From the NCBI GenBank assembly GCA_024508855.1, contig JANINJ010000082.1, forward strand, positions 62,001 to 126,000: a DNA stretch of 64,000 bases. The letters run 5' to 3'. Of the stretch, positions 1 to 8,422 are shown piece after piece (position 1 is the stretch's first letter; the number at the start of each line of letters is the position of its first letter). The DNA is from Xanthobacteraceae bacterium (GTDB lineage: Bacteria > Pseudomonadota > Alphaproteobacteria > Rhizobiales > Xanthobacteraceae). A model generated the notes under the pieces. It saw only the letters and a program-made list of their open reading frames with translations. It had not been told where the DNA came from and did no database searches. A program made the translations under genes and the position numbers.

Positions 1-573
1 GTTGGCCGCCATGTCGAGCGCGACCTTCATGGCCTGCGAGAATTTCTGGAATCCGCCGTCGTAGCGTCCGGCTTCGGCCAGCTCGTACAGCCTGCGCTCG
101 GCGTCTTCGATCTGTGCCCGCGGCGCGAAATCCACCGGTGCGTCGTAGGCGACGTTGACCATGTCCTCGCCGATGTGGATCAGGTCGCGGCGCAACGACA
201 GTTCATAGATGGTGCGGCCGTAGTCGGCGGCGTTGATGATCGTCGTGGCTTCGGCGGCGAGGCGGGCGAGGTATTGGGCAACGGTCATGCCGCCGATATC
301 GGTTTCGGCCGGCAAGAAGGTCTTGAGCGTCACCGGCGTCGCGACCTTGCCGACGCGGATCAGGCTGCCGGCGGTCTCGTAGATCGTCTGGTGGATCGGC
401 TCGAAGAAATGCTTGGTTTCGAGGAAGTCCGACACGCGATAGAACGCATCGTTATTGACCAGAATGGCGCCCAGAACGCTCTGCTCGGCCTCGATATTGT
501 GGGGCGCCGTCCGATAGCTCGGGTTCGCCGCGTCGGGAGCAAGCTTGAGAACGTTCGAATCAAGAGGAGCCAT
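1..573 (-). CDS. dnaB: Replicative DNA helicase DnaB, N-terminal part (cut by window edge)
   Basis: This is the first 191 codons of the hexameric helicase that unwinds DNA at the replication fork. The frame is open from an ATG at 573 through base 1, so the RecA-like ATPase half lies outside the window. The visible part is the DnaB N-terminal primase-interacting domain: it contains the family phrase PHNIEAEQSVLGAIL near residue 25, then NNDAFYRV and HQTIYE. In many alphaproteobacteria dnaB directly follows rplI; here rplI is about 3.2 kb away with a methyltransferase and a heme protein between them. Start choice follows the usual family beginning and is preceded by GAGG-poor sequence, so the exact start is slightly uncertain. 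Confidence 0.95.
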   Translation of the reverse strand, partial: MAPLDSNVLKLAPDAANPSYRTAPHNIEAEQSVLGAILVNNDAFYRVSDFLETKHFFEPIHQTIYETAGSLIRVGKVATPVTLKTFLPAETDIGGMTVAQYLARLAAEATTIINAADYGRTIYELSLRRDLIHIGEDMVNVAYDAPVDFAPRAQIEDAERRLYELAEAGRYDGGFQKFSQAMKVALDMAAN

Positions 574-847
574 GGCCGCGGATAATTTCTCTCAAATTTG
601 TCGGAAGCGGGTTGCATAGAAGCACCGCGTTCACGCGCAGAGAAAGCGGCCAGTGGCCTTATTCCCGTTACACACAGCGCGACACCCGGAACGATTCCAC
701 GCCCTCTTATAGCACTTGACCATGGCATCGGGGCATCGCTCGCAACGAAAATGACTTCGCGAAGAAGCTGCAGCAGGGAAAGGTAAGCACGACCTGAACC
801 TTCGCCGCGGTTCCTTCGACATACCATTATGCCGGACGTCGCTGCGA

Positions 848-967
848 TCACCCGATGACGAGGAGAATCAGGGCGGCGAGGCTCATGGCGGTGGAGGCCG
901 CAGCCAGAGCCAGGTCGGTCCGCAGGCCATGCGGCAGTTCGTCGGGTGTGGAGAGCTTGTCGGTCAT
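848..967 (-). CDS. Possible 39-residue single-helix membrane protein
   Basis: A short open frame between dnaB and the small plus-strand gene. It begins MTDKLSTPDELPHGLRTDLA and ends in a hydrophobic stretch of about 20 residues rich in Ala, Leu, Ile and Val, finishing LILLVIG. The pattern (charged soluble head, one C-terminal helix) suits a small tail-anchored membrane protein. No convincing ribosome binding site precedes the ATG, and no function can be assigned. It may be a chance frame. Confidence 0.35.
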   Translation of the reverse strand: MTDKLSTPDELPHGLRTDLALAAASTAMSLAALILLVIG

Positions 968-1087
968 GCCCGGTATTTACGGCCGGGAAATCCATCCCTC
1001 AGTGATCTGGATCACGCTTGGCGCCGGATAATTGAAGGAAACTTTGTGGCGGGTACCGCGTTAACCTTGGCGCAGAAGGAGCGAACG

Positions 1088-1372
1088 ATGATCCGGCACG
1101 GTCAGTTGCAAACTCCGCAACAGGATATGGACGCTTGGTTGCGTTCGCTCATCGTTGCTTTCGAGGAAACGTCTGTCGCTGACGCCGGCATTGTCCCCTG
1201 CATGCCGACGCTGTCCGATAATGCGTTGAAGGGCGTCGTTGCGCAGTTGTCGAAACCTGCCGAGGCCCATCGTCAGGCCGCGCCGTGGACGCCGTCGATT
1301 GCAGTTCACTCGCCGGCGATCTGCAGCCGCGGCTGGTTGCCACGCTCGAGCCCGCGCAGCTTGGCTTCCTGA
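1088..1372 (+). CDS. Small hypothetical protein overlapping the 3' end of cfa
   Basis: A 94-residue frame whose ATG is preceded by a perfect AAGGAG six bases upstream, the best reason to call it a gene. The N-terminal two thirds look like a small soluble alpha-helical protein (MIRHGQLQTPQQDMDAW, then VADAGIVPCMPTLSD and ALKGVVAQL). The last 22 codons (1306-1372) run antisense over the end of the convergent methyltransferase gene and are Arg/Ser-rich, which suggests that the original stop was lost or that the end is simply non-conserved. No known domain recognised. Confidence 0.5.
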   Translation: MIRHGQLQTPQQDMDAWLRSLIVAFEETSVADAGIVPCMPTLSDNALKGVVAQLSKPAEAHRQAAPWTPSIAVHSPAICSRGWLPRSSPRSLAS

Positions 1373-2556
1373 CGCTGGATGTAATCGCGGGTGATCGGGA
1401 CGATACCCTGCCGCTTGGTGATCTGAATCTGGAAATTCATCACCGCCTGCTTGCGGAACGACATTTCCGACGCCGCCAGATAGAACTCCCACATGCGAAC
1501 GAAACGCTCGTCATAGAGCGCGGCAGCTTCCTCGCGCCGCGCCATGAAGCGCTCGCGCCAGGCCTTCAGGGTCTCTGCGTAGTGCAGGCGGAGGATTTCG
1601 ATATCGCAAACCAGCAGGCCGGCCCGTTCGATGGATGGCAGCACTTCGGAGAGGGCCGGGATGTAGCCGCCGGGGAAGATGTACTTGGCGATCCATGGAT
1701 TGGTGATGCCCGGCCCTTCGGAGCGGCCGATCGAATGCAGCATCATCACGCCATCGTCCGTCAGGAGTTCGGCGCAACGCTTGAAAAAGGTATCGTAGTG
1801 GTCGACGCCGACGTGCTCGAACATGCCGACCGAGATGATGCGCTCGAACGGGCCGGGGACGTCGCGATAATCCTGAAGCAGGAATGCGGGAGCAGGCTTG
1901 GCGTTCGACTCGGCTGCGCGCGCCCGCGACACTTCGAACTGCTCTTGCGACAGGGTGATGCCAGTGACGTTGGCTCCGGCGATCTCCGCAAGATAAAGTC
2001 CCAGTCCGCCCCAGCCCGAGCCGATATCAAGTGTGCGCTGTCCGCGTTCGACCAGCAGCTTGGCGGCGAGATGGCGCTTCTTGGCAAGCTGGGCATCGTC
2101 CAGCGATGCATCCGGCGTTTCGAAATAGGCGCAGCTGTATTGCTTGTCGGCGTCGAGAAAGAGCGAATAGAGGCGGCCGTCGAGGTCGTAGTGCCGGGCC
2201 ACGTTGTCCTTGGACCGGCTGCGCGGATTGAATTGCTGGATGTTGCGGATCAGGTAGCGGAGCCACCATTGCAGCTTGGCCCAGCGCGGCGCCATGTCCG
2301 GCTGATCGAGCGCCACGGCCAGCACATCGGCGATCGTTCCCCGTTCGACCACCAGCGTGCCATCGGTATAGATCTCGCCGAATGCAAGCTCTGGATCGAG
2401 CAGCACGCGCCGCTCCGCGGCCCGGGTCAGGAATCTCATCGCGACCGGCTCGCCGGTACCATCGCCAAAGGTAAAACGAGTCCCGCTGGCGGTCGTGACA
2501 ATCATCGAACCGCGCCGAATGAATCGGCTCAGGAAGAATTTTATCAATCGGTCCAT
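1306..2556 (-). CDS. cfa: Cyclopropane-fatty-acyl-phospholipid synthase family methyltransferase
   Basis: A 416-residue SAM-dependent methyltransferase of the CFA synthase (Mycolic acid cyclopropane synthase) family, which transfers a methylene group from SAM to double bonds of membrane phospholipid acyl chains. The family signatures are visible: HYDLDGRLYSLFLD around residues 122-135 with YSCAYF just after, the SAM-binding LDIGSGWGG at 176-184, the ISVGMFEHVG segment, and PWIAKYIFPGGYIP. The N-terminal ~110 residues are the usual CFAS accessory domain. Length is normal. It stands alone on the minus strand between dnaB and a plus-strand heme protein. It could equally be one of the CFA-like paralogues with a different lipid substrate; several occur per genome in this group. 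Confidence 0.9.
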   Translation of the reverse strand: MDRLIKFFLSRFIRRGSMIVTTASGTRFTFGDGTGEPVAMRFLTRAAERRVLLDPELAFGEIYTDGTLVVERGTIADVLAVALDQPDMAPRWAKLQWWLRYLIRNIQQFNPRSRSKDNVARHYDLDGRLYSLFLDADKQYSCAYFETPDASLDDAQLAKKRHLAAKLLVERGQRTLDIGSGWGGLGLYLAEIAGANVTGITLSQEQFEVSRARAAESNAKPAPAFLLQDYRDVPGPFERIISVGMFEHVGVDHYDTFFKRCAELLTDDGVMMLHSIGRSEGPGITNPWIAKYIFPGGYIPALSEVLPSIERAGLLVCDIEILRLHYAETLKAWRERFMARREEAAALYDERFVRMWEFYLAASEMSFRKQAVMNFQIQITKRQGIVPITRDYIQRQEAKLRGLERGNQPRLQIAGE

Positions 2557-2912
2557 CGCGCACCCAACGACCGGATATCACTCTACAAAAAAGATAGTGC
2601 CGGCGGGGGGTAAGTTCCAGTGCGCTGGCTGCAACACCGATATCTAAAAATCATGGCAGTTGGACGATTGCGGCAACTGCACACTTCCATTCGCAACGCA
2701 ATAAGCTAAAGATGACAGCGTCGGCCGGTGCCCAAATGAGACGATCCGCCCCCCGGATTGTCCTTCACGAGAAATTTGGTCGAAAATTAAGTTGGAATCA
2801 TCGTTTCTGCTCTCCTTGATGCTGGACTGTGGCGTTTCATGTGCCGTAGTCCGTCAACTGGAGTTCTGCGGTACTGGCTGTTTGGAATTCTGTGCGATTT
2901 CTGGAGGATGGC
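2557..2912. other. Intergenic region between divergent cfa and heme protein genes
   Basis: About 356 bases that must hold the promoters of both divergent genes. It is somewhat more AT-rich than its surroundings, with A-runs near 2587-2593 and 2645-2650 and an AT-rich patch near 2770-2792. I see no gene, RNA or clear paired -35/-10 boxes. Confidence 0.5.
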
Positions 2913-3701
2913 ATGTTCGGCCGAGGGCTCGGTTTAGCGGCAGCGTCGATACTGGTCGGTTGTCTCGCGGCGCTGCCGGCGAGGGCGCAAAATCTTGAAG
3001 CGGGCAAGAGCCCGTCGCAGATCTTTGCGGGCGCCTGCACGGTTTGTCACAAGAGCCCGCGCGGGTTGCTCAAAACCGTTCCGCCCGGATCGCTGCCCGG
3101 CTTTCTCCGTCAGCACTACACCACCAGCGGCGACATGGCCTCGGCCCTCAGTGCCTACCTGATTTCAAATGGCGCGGTAGACAGGCGACCCAGCGCTCCG
3201 CCGCCTCGTGGCGCAGAGGCGCGGCCTCAACCCCAGCCACAGTCGTCCGGTCCGTCGCTGTTCTTCTGGAATCGTCCCGCGGCACCGCCGCCTCAGGCAG
3301 CGCCGGAGGAGGCCGCTCCGCATCGGCATGGGCGCAAGGCAAAACGCCATCGCCGCAACGAGCCGGCGGCGGGCAATCCAGCTGAAGCAGGCCAGGAGCC
3401 GGCGGGACATAAGCACGGCCGCAAGTCCAGCCACGGCAAGCGCGGCAAGCACGCGCAGGAGAAGCCTGACGCTGCGGCTCCAGCGGGCGCAGCCGCATCC
3501 CCTGAACCGGCCAAGCCCGAAGGAGCGAAGGCCGACGAACCGGCGAAAACAACGGCTCCGGTTCGCGCCGATCCTGTCCCCGCGGTGACGCCCGCACCGA
3601 AGGCAAGCGAATCGGCTCCCGCCGAGTCCAAACCTTCCGAATCGAAGCCGGCCGAATCCAAACCCGCAGAAGCGCCGGCAACCGAAGGCGGTTCGAAATA
3701 G
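2913..3701 (+). CDS. Secreted single-heme c-type cytochrome-like protein with long basic, Pro/Ala-rich tail
   Basis: A 262-residue protein with a Sec signal peptide (MFGRGLGLAAASILVG... ending ARAQ near residue 26) and one CTVCH heme-attachment motif at residues 42-46. The heme domain is minimal, about 60 residues; Met75 could be the axial ligand. Everything after about residue 95 is low complexity: Pro/Ala stretches, clusters of His, Arg and Lys (HRHGRKAKRHRR, HKHGRKSSHGKRGKH) and a C-terminal repeat of the type SKPAE. The start is set by GGAGG at 2903-2907, five bases before the ATG; a GTG 21 bases upstream is less likely. The basic tail could bind the cell wall or LPS; that is inference. 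Redox partner unknown. Confidence 0.75.
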   Translation: MFGRGLGLAAASILVGCLAALPARAQNLEAGKSPSQIFAGACTVCHKSPRGLLKTVPPGSLPGFLRQHYTTSGDMASALSAYLISNGAVDRRPSAPPPRGAEARPQPQPQSSGPSLFFWNRPAAPPPQAAPEEAAPHRHGRKAKRHRRNEPAAGNPAEAGQEPAGHKHGRKSSHGKRGKHAQEKPDAAAPAGAAASPEPAKPEGAKADEPAKTTAPVRADPVPAVTPAPKASESAPAESKPSESKPAESKPAEAPATEGGSK

Positions 3702-3738
3702 CCGCATCCGTTCGACAGCGAGATCACTTCACCCAATA

Positions 3739-3767
3739 AAAAGCCCGGCTCGATGAGCCGGGCTTTT
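3739..3767. terminator. Bidirectional intrinsic terminator
   Basis: A perfect 13-base stem (AAAAGCCCGGCTC and its complement) with a GAT loop, flanked by A-runs on the left and T-runs on the right. It lies between the convergent ends of the heme protein gene and rplI and can serve both. Confidence 0.85.
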
Positions 3768-3790
3768 CGTATTTGGCGATGTAGCGAGGC

Positions 3791-4393
3791 TTACTTCTCG
3801 GAAGCCGCTTCGTCCTGAGCGGGTTCGTCGTCGTGCTGCGCTTCCGGATCGAAGAACTCGCCGGCCGCGGCAATCGCTTCGGCAGCGGCGTCGATATCGT
3901 CCTGACGGGTGCTGATGTCCTCGCCGCGGTTGATGCGCTCGGCTTCATCGGCGCTGCGCGCGACGGTGACGGTGACGCCGACTTCGACCTCCGGGTGAAC
4001 GGCGATCGACACGCCGTGCTGACCGATGGTCTTGATCGGGTGATCGAGCAGAACCTGGTTGCGGCTGATAGCGACACCGTCGCTTTCGAACGACGTGATG
4101 ATGTCGCGGACCGACACCGACCCGAACAGCTGGCCGGTCTCCGAAGCCTGACGCAGGATGACGACGTTGCGGCCGTTGATCTTCTCGGCGACCTGGGTGG
4201 CTTCGCCCTTGGCCTTGAGGTTGCGGGCCTCGAGGTCGGCCTTCATACCCTCATACTTGGTACGGTTGTCTGCGGTCGCGCGGAGCGCCTTGTTGCGCGG
4301 CAGCAGGAAATTGCGGGCGAACCCGTCCTTGACGCGGACGATGTCGCCCATCTGGCCGAGCTTCGCGACGCGTTCGAGCAAAATAACTTCCAT
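3791..4393 (-). CDS. rplI: Large ribosomal subunit protein bL9
   Basis: Binds 23S rRNA and forms part of the L1-stalk side of the 50S subunit. The protein starts [17 protein letters not shown], which is the bL9 signature ([22 protein letters not shown]) and fixes the start at 4393 rather than at upstream in-frame codons. The 200-residue length includes the C-terminal domain ([11 protein letters not shown], with the VTV strand) and an acidic Glu/Asp/Ala-rich tail after about residue 160, common in this group. It is the last gene of the rpsF-rpsR-DUF2232-rplI cluster and ends at the terminator at 3739-3767. Confidence 0.97.
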   Translation of the reverse strand: MEVILLERVAKLGQMGDIVRVKDGFARNFLLPRNKALRATADNRTKYEGMKADLEARNLKAKGEATQVAEKINGRNVVILRQASETGQLFGSVSVRDIITSFESDGVAISRNQVLLDHPIKTIGQHGVSIAVHPEVEVGVTVTVARSADEAERINRGEDISTRQDDIDAAAEAIAAAGEFFDPEAQHDDEPAQDEAASEK

Positions 4394-4460
4394 CTTAGGT
4401 CTCCTTGATGTGTTGGATTTGGTTTTGACTGTAGTGAATTGAAGTAGCTGTAGAATAGAT

Positions 4461-5438
4461 TCAGGTTGCGGGGGTCGGCGGCGGCCTCCGTTGCAGATAG
4501 CGCTGGCGTATTCCAAGGAACGCGTCGGCCAGTCCGAGGCCGACCATCGCGATCATCGGCCAGCCAAAGACAAAGACGGCGGCATAGGCCGAACTGAGCA
4601 GCAGCGTTCGCGCCTTCATTGCCAGCGTGACGGTATGGAGCACGGCAAAGCCGGTCAGCGCATAGGCCAGCAGCAGGGCCGCGGCGACGATCTGGGCGAC
4701 GATCGCCAGCAGGCCGCCGGTAAAACAGAAGGCCAGCGCGACCGACAGCGCCGCCAGTGTCATCGGCGGCAGCGTGACGTTGCGCAGCAGGGGCCACGGG
4801 CGGCGGAGACGTCCCGAAGCCGCGGTGACATAGGCTGCGAGCCAGAGATTGAGCGTCAGGGTCACCGTGGCGATGACCGCCGCTGCGGCGGGAGCCGCCA
4901 CGGCCAGTGCCGAGACCACCTGGGTCGCTTCCTTGCTGGGCGCATCGCTGCCCGGCGCGAGCATGATGCGGGTCAGGCCATGGCGCAGCGCCTCGATGAT
5001 GGTGGCGCCGTCGGTCCCGAGTGTAAGCAGCGCGCCGGTCGTGGTCACCGTGGCGAAGCCGACGATCCACAGCAGCAGGCGTCCGAGCGGATACCATTCC
5101 ATCGCAGCTGCGGGCGCCGCCGTGCCGTTCTGAACTGCGGCGTCGGTCGCGACCGAGCGGCCGAGCATGACCAGCCGGCCCAGCCACCAGGCCGGGATTG
5201 CGACGGTGAGGACATAGGCTGCGAGATAAGGGATGCCGAAAACGGCGCCGAGACCGAGGGCCGCAGCAATGCCGCCGATCGCGGCGGTGGCTGGACCCCA
5301 GCCGATCGCGGCAAGCATCAGCGGCAAAGGCGCCAGATAGAACAGCAGCAGTGCGATGAGCGCGCCCGAGCTGATCGAGGCGAACATCAGCGCCGACGCA
5401 CAGCCGGCAGCAACTGCAATGAGAAGTCCCGTTATCAT
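4461..5438 (-). CDS. DUF2232 family integral membrane protein
   Basis: A 325-residue, very hydrophobic protein with about eight predicted transmembrane segments (for example [18 protein letters not shown] at the N-terminus, then [20 protein letters not shown]). DUF2232 proteins lie between rpsR and rplI in many alphaproteobacteria and are related to YybS-type membrane proteins of Firmicutes; the function is unknown. The start at 5438 is chosen because the next upstream in-frame residues are polar and a Shine-Dalgarno-like AAAGGAG lies 11 bases upstream; an ATG at 5489 is the alternative. The gap to rplI is 67 bases, so both are probably cotranscribed. Confidence 0.85.
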   Translation of the reverse strand: MITGLLIAVAAGCASALMFASISSGALIALLLFYLAPLPLMLAAIGWGPATAAIGGIAAALGLGAVFGIPYLAAYVLTVAIPAWWLGRLVMLGRSVATDAAVQNGTAAPAAAMEWYPLGRLLLWIVGFATVTTTGALLTLGTDGATIIEALRHGLTRIMLAPGSDAPSKEATQVVSALAVAAPAAAAVIATVTLTLNLWLAAYVTAASGRLRRPWPLLRNVTLPPMTLAALSVALAFCFTGGLLAIVAQIVAAALLLAYALTGFAVLHTVTLAMKARTLLLSSAYAAVFVFGWPMIAMVGLGLADAFLGIRQRYLQRRPPPTPAT

Positions 5439-5529
5439 CAGCTGTCCCGCTCCTTTCGAGCGGTTAGAGGTTTCTTGAACCCCAACCATCGGCGACCGGA
5501 TCGCCCGGAAGCCTTATGAACATAAAACC

Positions 5530-5559
5530 GATGGCCGCGGCGCGCACGCCGCGGCCATC
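5530..5559 (-). terminator. Strong hairpin after rpsR
   Basis: A perfect 13-base-pair GC-rich stem (GATGGCCGCGGCG and complement) with a four-base loop. Read on the minus strand it is followed by CGGTTTTATG, so it looks like a terminator or attenuator that lowers expression of DUF2232-rplI relative to rpsF-rpsR. Confidence 0.7.
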
Positions 5560-5566
5560 GAAAACC

Positions 5567-5806
5567 TTAGCGGATCACGTAGGGAAGCAGGCCGAGGAAA
5601 CGCGCGCGCTTGATGGCACGGGCGAGTTCACGCTGCTTCTTGGCGGATACGGCGGTGATGCGGCTCGGCACGATCTTGCCGCGCTCGGACACGTAACGCA
5701 TCAGCAGCTTCGAATCCTTGTAGTCGATCTTCGGCGCATTTGCGCCCGTGAACGGGCAGGATTTGCGACGGCGGAAAAACGGACGGCGGGCGCCAGCGTC
5801 AGCCAT
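5567..5806 (-). CDS. rpsR: Small ribosomal subunit protein bS18
   Basis: A 79-residue basic protein that pairs with bS6 on the 30S platform. The family core is plain: [13 protein letters not shown] near the N-terminus, [19 protein letters not shown] in the middle and [20 protein letters not shown] at the end. Length is normal. It lies five bases after rpsF, the classic bS6-bS18 operon, which is usually controlled by feedback of the S6:S18 complex on its own mRNA. Confidence 0.98.
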   Translation of the reverse strand: MADAGARRPFFRRRKSCPFTGANAPKIDYKDSKLLMRYVSERGKIVPSRITAVSAKKQRELARAIKRARFLGLLPYVIR

Positions 5807-5811
5807 GATGA

Positions 5812-6273
5812 TTACTCCTCGGTCGCTGCTGCGGTTGCGTCGGCGTCTTCACGCGGGCGGCGCGGACCACGATCGCGGTCGCCACGGAAGCCACCGCCTT
5901 CGCGGTCGCCACGGAAACCGCCGCCACGGTCGTCGCGCTCACGATCGCGATCGGCCTTGCGCATCATCGCGGACGGGCCCTCCTCGTGCTCTTCGACGCG
6001 GACGGTGAGATAACGGATGACGTCTTCGTTGATGCGCTCCTGACGCTCGATCTCGGCAACCACTGCCGAGGGACCGTCGATGTTGAGCATCACGAAGTGC
6101 GCCTTGCGATTCTTGTTCATGCGGTAGGTGAGGGAGCGCACGCCCCAGTTCTCGGTCTTGGTGACCTTGCCGCCGAGGCCGGTAATGACACCGGTGATCT
6201 GGTTGGTGAGGTCTTCGACCTGCTGGGCGCTCGCATCCTGACGCGCGAGAAAAACATGCTCGTAAAGAGGCAT
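5812..6273 (-). CDS. rpsF: Small ribosomal subunit protein bS6
   Basis: A 153-residue protein; the first ~100 residues are the bS6 fold ([13 protein letters not shown], then the [20 protein letters not shown] strand). The C-terminal 50 residues are an Arg/Gly/Asp-rich tail with a tandem repeat around GGGFRGDR, encoded by near-identical 27-30 base DNA units, and an acidic Ala/Glu end; such tails are usual in this group. The start at 6273 is supported by AAGGA five bases upstream and by the family N-terminus; a codon 39 bases upstream is not needed. First gene of the ribosomal operon. Confidence 0.97.
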   Translation of the reverse strand: MPLYEHVFLARQDASAQQVEDLTNQITGVITGLGGKVTKTENWGVRSLTYRMNKNRKAHFVMLNIDGPSAVVAEIERQERINEDVIRYLTVRVEEHEEGPSAMMRKADRDRERDDRGGGFRGDREGGGFRGDRDRGPRRPREDADATAAATEE

Positions 6274-6463
6274 GGGTGTCCTTTCCTGTGTTGGCGCGGT
6301 TCCCGGCGACAAGCCCCTCGAACCCTCCGGAAAGGACTCGAACGCTCAGAAGGCGGAAGCACGGGACGACGGACCAATTGGCCCTGTCGCATCAATTCGC
6401 CGATAAGGATGAATTGCTGAGACCGTCCGTTCAGCTCCCGGCCGGGATCCACGGATGGCGCGG

Positions 6464-6491
6464 GTTATACGGATTTTGGCCGGCTTTGCAA
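6464..6491 (-). promoter_or_regulatory. Candidate sigma-70 promoter for rpsF operon
   Basis: Read on the minus strand: TTGCAA, a 16-base spacer, then TATAAC. Both boxes are close to the housekeeping consensus and the spacing is near ideal. It lies about 190 bases upstream of rpsF. Confidence 0.5.
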
Positions 6492-6554
6492 GGGAAAGCC
6501 GTGCAGAATGCGGCCTTTGCGGCGGGATTGGGGCGTCTTCGCAAGGTGAACTGC

Positions 6555-6583
6555 TTGACATAAAGCCCGGCTGCGGTGTCTTA
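6555..6583 (+). promoter_or_regulatory. Candidate promoter for fabD
   Basis: A perfect TTGACA -35 box, 17-base spacer, then GTCTTA as a weak -10. It ends about 31 bases before the fabD ATG, a typical distance. Confidence 0.45.
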
Positions 6584-6614
6584 CGGCCGAACTTCAGGAT
6601 TTTCAGGGGCGCAA

Positions 6615-7568
6615 ATGACCGCAGCATTCACCTTTCCGGGGCAGGGTTCCCAAACGGTCGGCATGGGCAAGGCATTGGCCGATACCTTTCCGGCCGCGCG
6701 TGCGGTGTTCGACGAAGTTGATTCCGCGCTCGGGGAAAAGCTCAGCGCCACCATCTGGGAGGGGCCGGCGGAAACCCTGCAACTGACGGAAAACGCCCAG
6801 CCCGCGTTGATGGCGGTGTCGCTGGCGACGCTACGGGTGCTGGAAGCCGAGGCCGGCGTTTCGGTGGCGCGCGACGCGGCGTTCGTCGCCGGTCATTCGC
6901 TCGGCGAATATTCGGCGCTGGCGGCGGCGGGCAGCTTCACCATCAGCGATACGGCCCGGCTGCTGCGCACCCGCGGTCTGGCGATGCAGAAGGCGGTTCC
7001 TGTGGGCGTCGGCGCCATGGCCGCGCTGCTGGGCCTCGATTACGACGCGGCGGTTGCCGTGGCCGAGGAAGCCGCCCAGGGGCAGGTTTGCCAGGCCGCC
7101 AACGACAACGGCGGCGGACAGGTGGTCGTCTCCGGCGACAAGGCGGCGGTCGAACGCGCCATCGAGATCGCCAAGGGCAAGGGCGCCAAGCGGGCGATGC
7201 TGCTACCGGTCTCCGCGCCGTTCCATTGCCGCCTGATGCAGCCTGCGGCCGATGCCATGGCCCAGGCGCTGGCTGAAGTGACGATCAAGGCTCCGGCGTC
7301 GCCGCTGGTTTCCAATGTGCTCGCCGCGCCGATTACCGATCCCGACGAGATTCGCCGCCGCCTGGTCGAACAGGTGACCGGAACCGTTCGCTGGCGTGAA
7401 TCCGTGGCCTATATGGCAGGCCAGGGCGTAACCCGCTTTCTCGAGATCGGCGCAGGCAAGGTACTGAGCGGTCTGGTCAAGCGAATCGCCGATGGCGCCG
7501 TCGGCGTATCGGTAGGCGGTCCGAACGATATCGCTGCGGCCAAGGATGCAATTGCGGCCGCGAAGTAA
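6615..7568 (+). CDS. fabD: Malonyl-CoA:ACP transacylase
   Basis: Transfers malonyl groups from CoA to acyl carrier protein, supplying the extender unit for type II fatty acid synthesis in the cytoplasm. At 317 residues it has normal length. The acyl transferase signature is complete: FPGQGSQ at 7-13, the nucleophile elbow GHSLG at 93-97 (Ser95), the PVSAPFHC segment with the second catalytic His, and the C-terminal FLEIGAGKVLSGL. The start at 6615 agrees with the family N-terminus (MTAAFTFPGQG) and with a GGGGC-type ribosome site; an in-frame ATG 39 bases upstream would add a non-conserved leader. The rest of the fab cluster follows after the eutCB insertion. Confidence 0.97.
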   Translation: MTAAFTFPGQGSQTVGMGKALADTFPAARAVFDEVDSALGEKLSATIWEGPAETLQLTENAQPALMAVSLATLRVLEAEAGVSVARDAAFVAGHSLGEYSALAAAGSFTISDTARLLRTRGLAMQKAVPVGVGAMAALLGLDYDAAVAVAEEAAQGQVCQAANDNGGGQVVVSGDKAAVERAIEIAKGKGAKRAMLLPVSAPFHCRLMQPAADAMAQALAEVTIKAPASPLVSNVLAAPITDPDEIRRRLVEQVTGTVRWRESVAYMAGQGVTRFLEIGAGKVLSGLVKRIADGAVGVSVGGPNDIAAAKDAIAAAK

Positions 7569-7597
7569 GCATCGCCGCGACTTGGATCCGACCTGGG

Positions 7598-8422
7598 CTA
7601 TTTCTCGTCTGGCCCGGACAGGCGCGCACTGTTGCCGCCTCCCACCAGCGCCAGATCACTCTCGTCTTTCAGGTCTACGCCGGTCAGGCCGCGTTGCAGC
7701 GCCTCACGCGCCAGCCAAGCCAGCCTGAACGCCGCGGCGGGGTAGCTCAGCCCTTCGGGCCGCACATTGGAAATGCAATTGCGTTCGGCGTCGCTGCGTC
7801 CCTTGAATGGCCCGTGCGTGATATAAATGCCGAGGCTGTCGGGCGAACTCAAACCCGGACGTTCGCCGATCAGCATGATCGAAAGCCTGGCATTCAATAG
7901 CTCGGCCACTTCATCGGCGAGCGCGACCCGGGCCTGCGTGGCGATGATTAAAGGCGAGCCGGCGAGTTCGTCTTTCATCAGTGGCCTGAGCGCCGCGAGT
8001 AAGGGGACCGCGTGGCGATCGATCGCGAGCGACGACAGTCCATCGCCGACCACGATGCAGATTCCGCTCGCCGCGACATCCAGCGATCGCAGCTTCGCGC
8101 CTTCATGCGGATCGAGTGCCCGGCCTAGATCGGGCCGCTGCAGATAGGTGATGCGATCCTGCGCGCGGCTGCGGGTCTGCGCGACGGACCATCCCTGTCC
8201 GAGCAGCGCAGCTTCCAGCTTGGGCACATCGAGCGCCGCATGAACTGCATCGCGGGCCATCGCGTGCGCCCAGCCGAAGCGCAAAACTTCGTCGGTAGGC
8301 ATGCCCGCGCCGGTGCGGCCGAGCGCTACCCGCGCTGGCGTCACACGACGCCACTCGGTCCAAACACTCTCTGTGACTGGCGGGCTTTCTGTGACAGGCG
8401 CGGTGACAACTTTGTGTATCAT
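7598..8422 (-). CDS. eutC: Ethanolamine ammonia-lyase small (light) subunit
   Basis: The small subunit of the adenosylcobalamin-dependent lyase that converts ethanolamine to acetaldehyde and ammonia. The 274-residue protein shows the EutC core: TPARVALGRTGAGMPT, LRFGWAHAMARDAVH, the QDRITYLQRPDLGR segment, GICIVVGDGLSS, and IGERPGLSSPDSLGIYITHGP, with RNCISNVRPEGLSY near the end. Its ATG overlaps the eutB stop by four bases (ATGA), indicating translational coupling. It sits opposite the fab genes; no EutA reactivase, transporter, aldehyde dehydrogenase or microcompartment gene is visible nearby. Confidence 0.95.
   Translation of the reverse strand: MIHKVVTAPVTESPPVTESVWTEWRRVTPARVALGRTGAGMPTDEVLRFGWAHAMARDAVHAALDVPKLEAALLGQGWSVAQTRSRAQDRITYLQRPDLGRALDPHEGAKLRSLDVAASGICIVVGDGLSSLAIDRHAVPLLAALRPLMKDELAGSPLIIATQARVALADEVAELLNARLSIMLIGERPGLSSPDSLGIYITHGPFKGRSDAERNCISNVRPEGLSYPAAAFRLAWLAREALQRGLTGVDLKDESDLALVGGGNSARLSGPDEK

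Larger units (their letters stand above)
6274..6614. other. Divergent promoter region rpsF / fabD
   Basis: About 340 bases with no gene. It holds the leader of the rpsF operon (about 185 bases after the candidate promoter, long enough for an S6:S18-type regulatory structure that I cannot fold here) and the fabD promoter. Confidence 0.6.

Noticed and set aside
1285-2613. 442-codon plus-strand frame over cfa
   Set aside because: Antisense shadow of a well-conserved methyltransferase; codon pattern typical of high-GC third positions, no recognisable domain.
4491-5519. 342-codon plus-strand frame over the DUF2232 gene
   Set aside because: Gln/Arg/Asp-rich mirror of a membrane protein gene; no ribosome site.
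5860-5940. Short tandem DNA repeat resembling a CRISPR or satellite
   Set aside because: It lies within rpsF and codes for the Arg/Gly-rich tail repeat GGGFRGDR.
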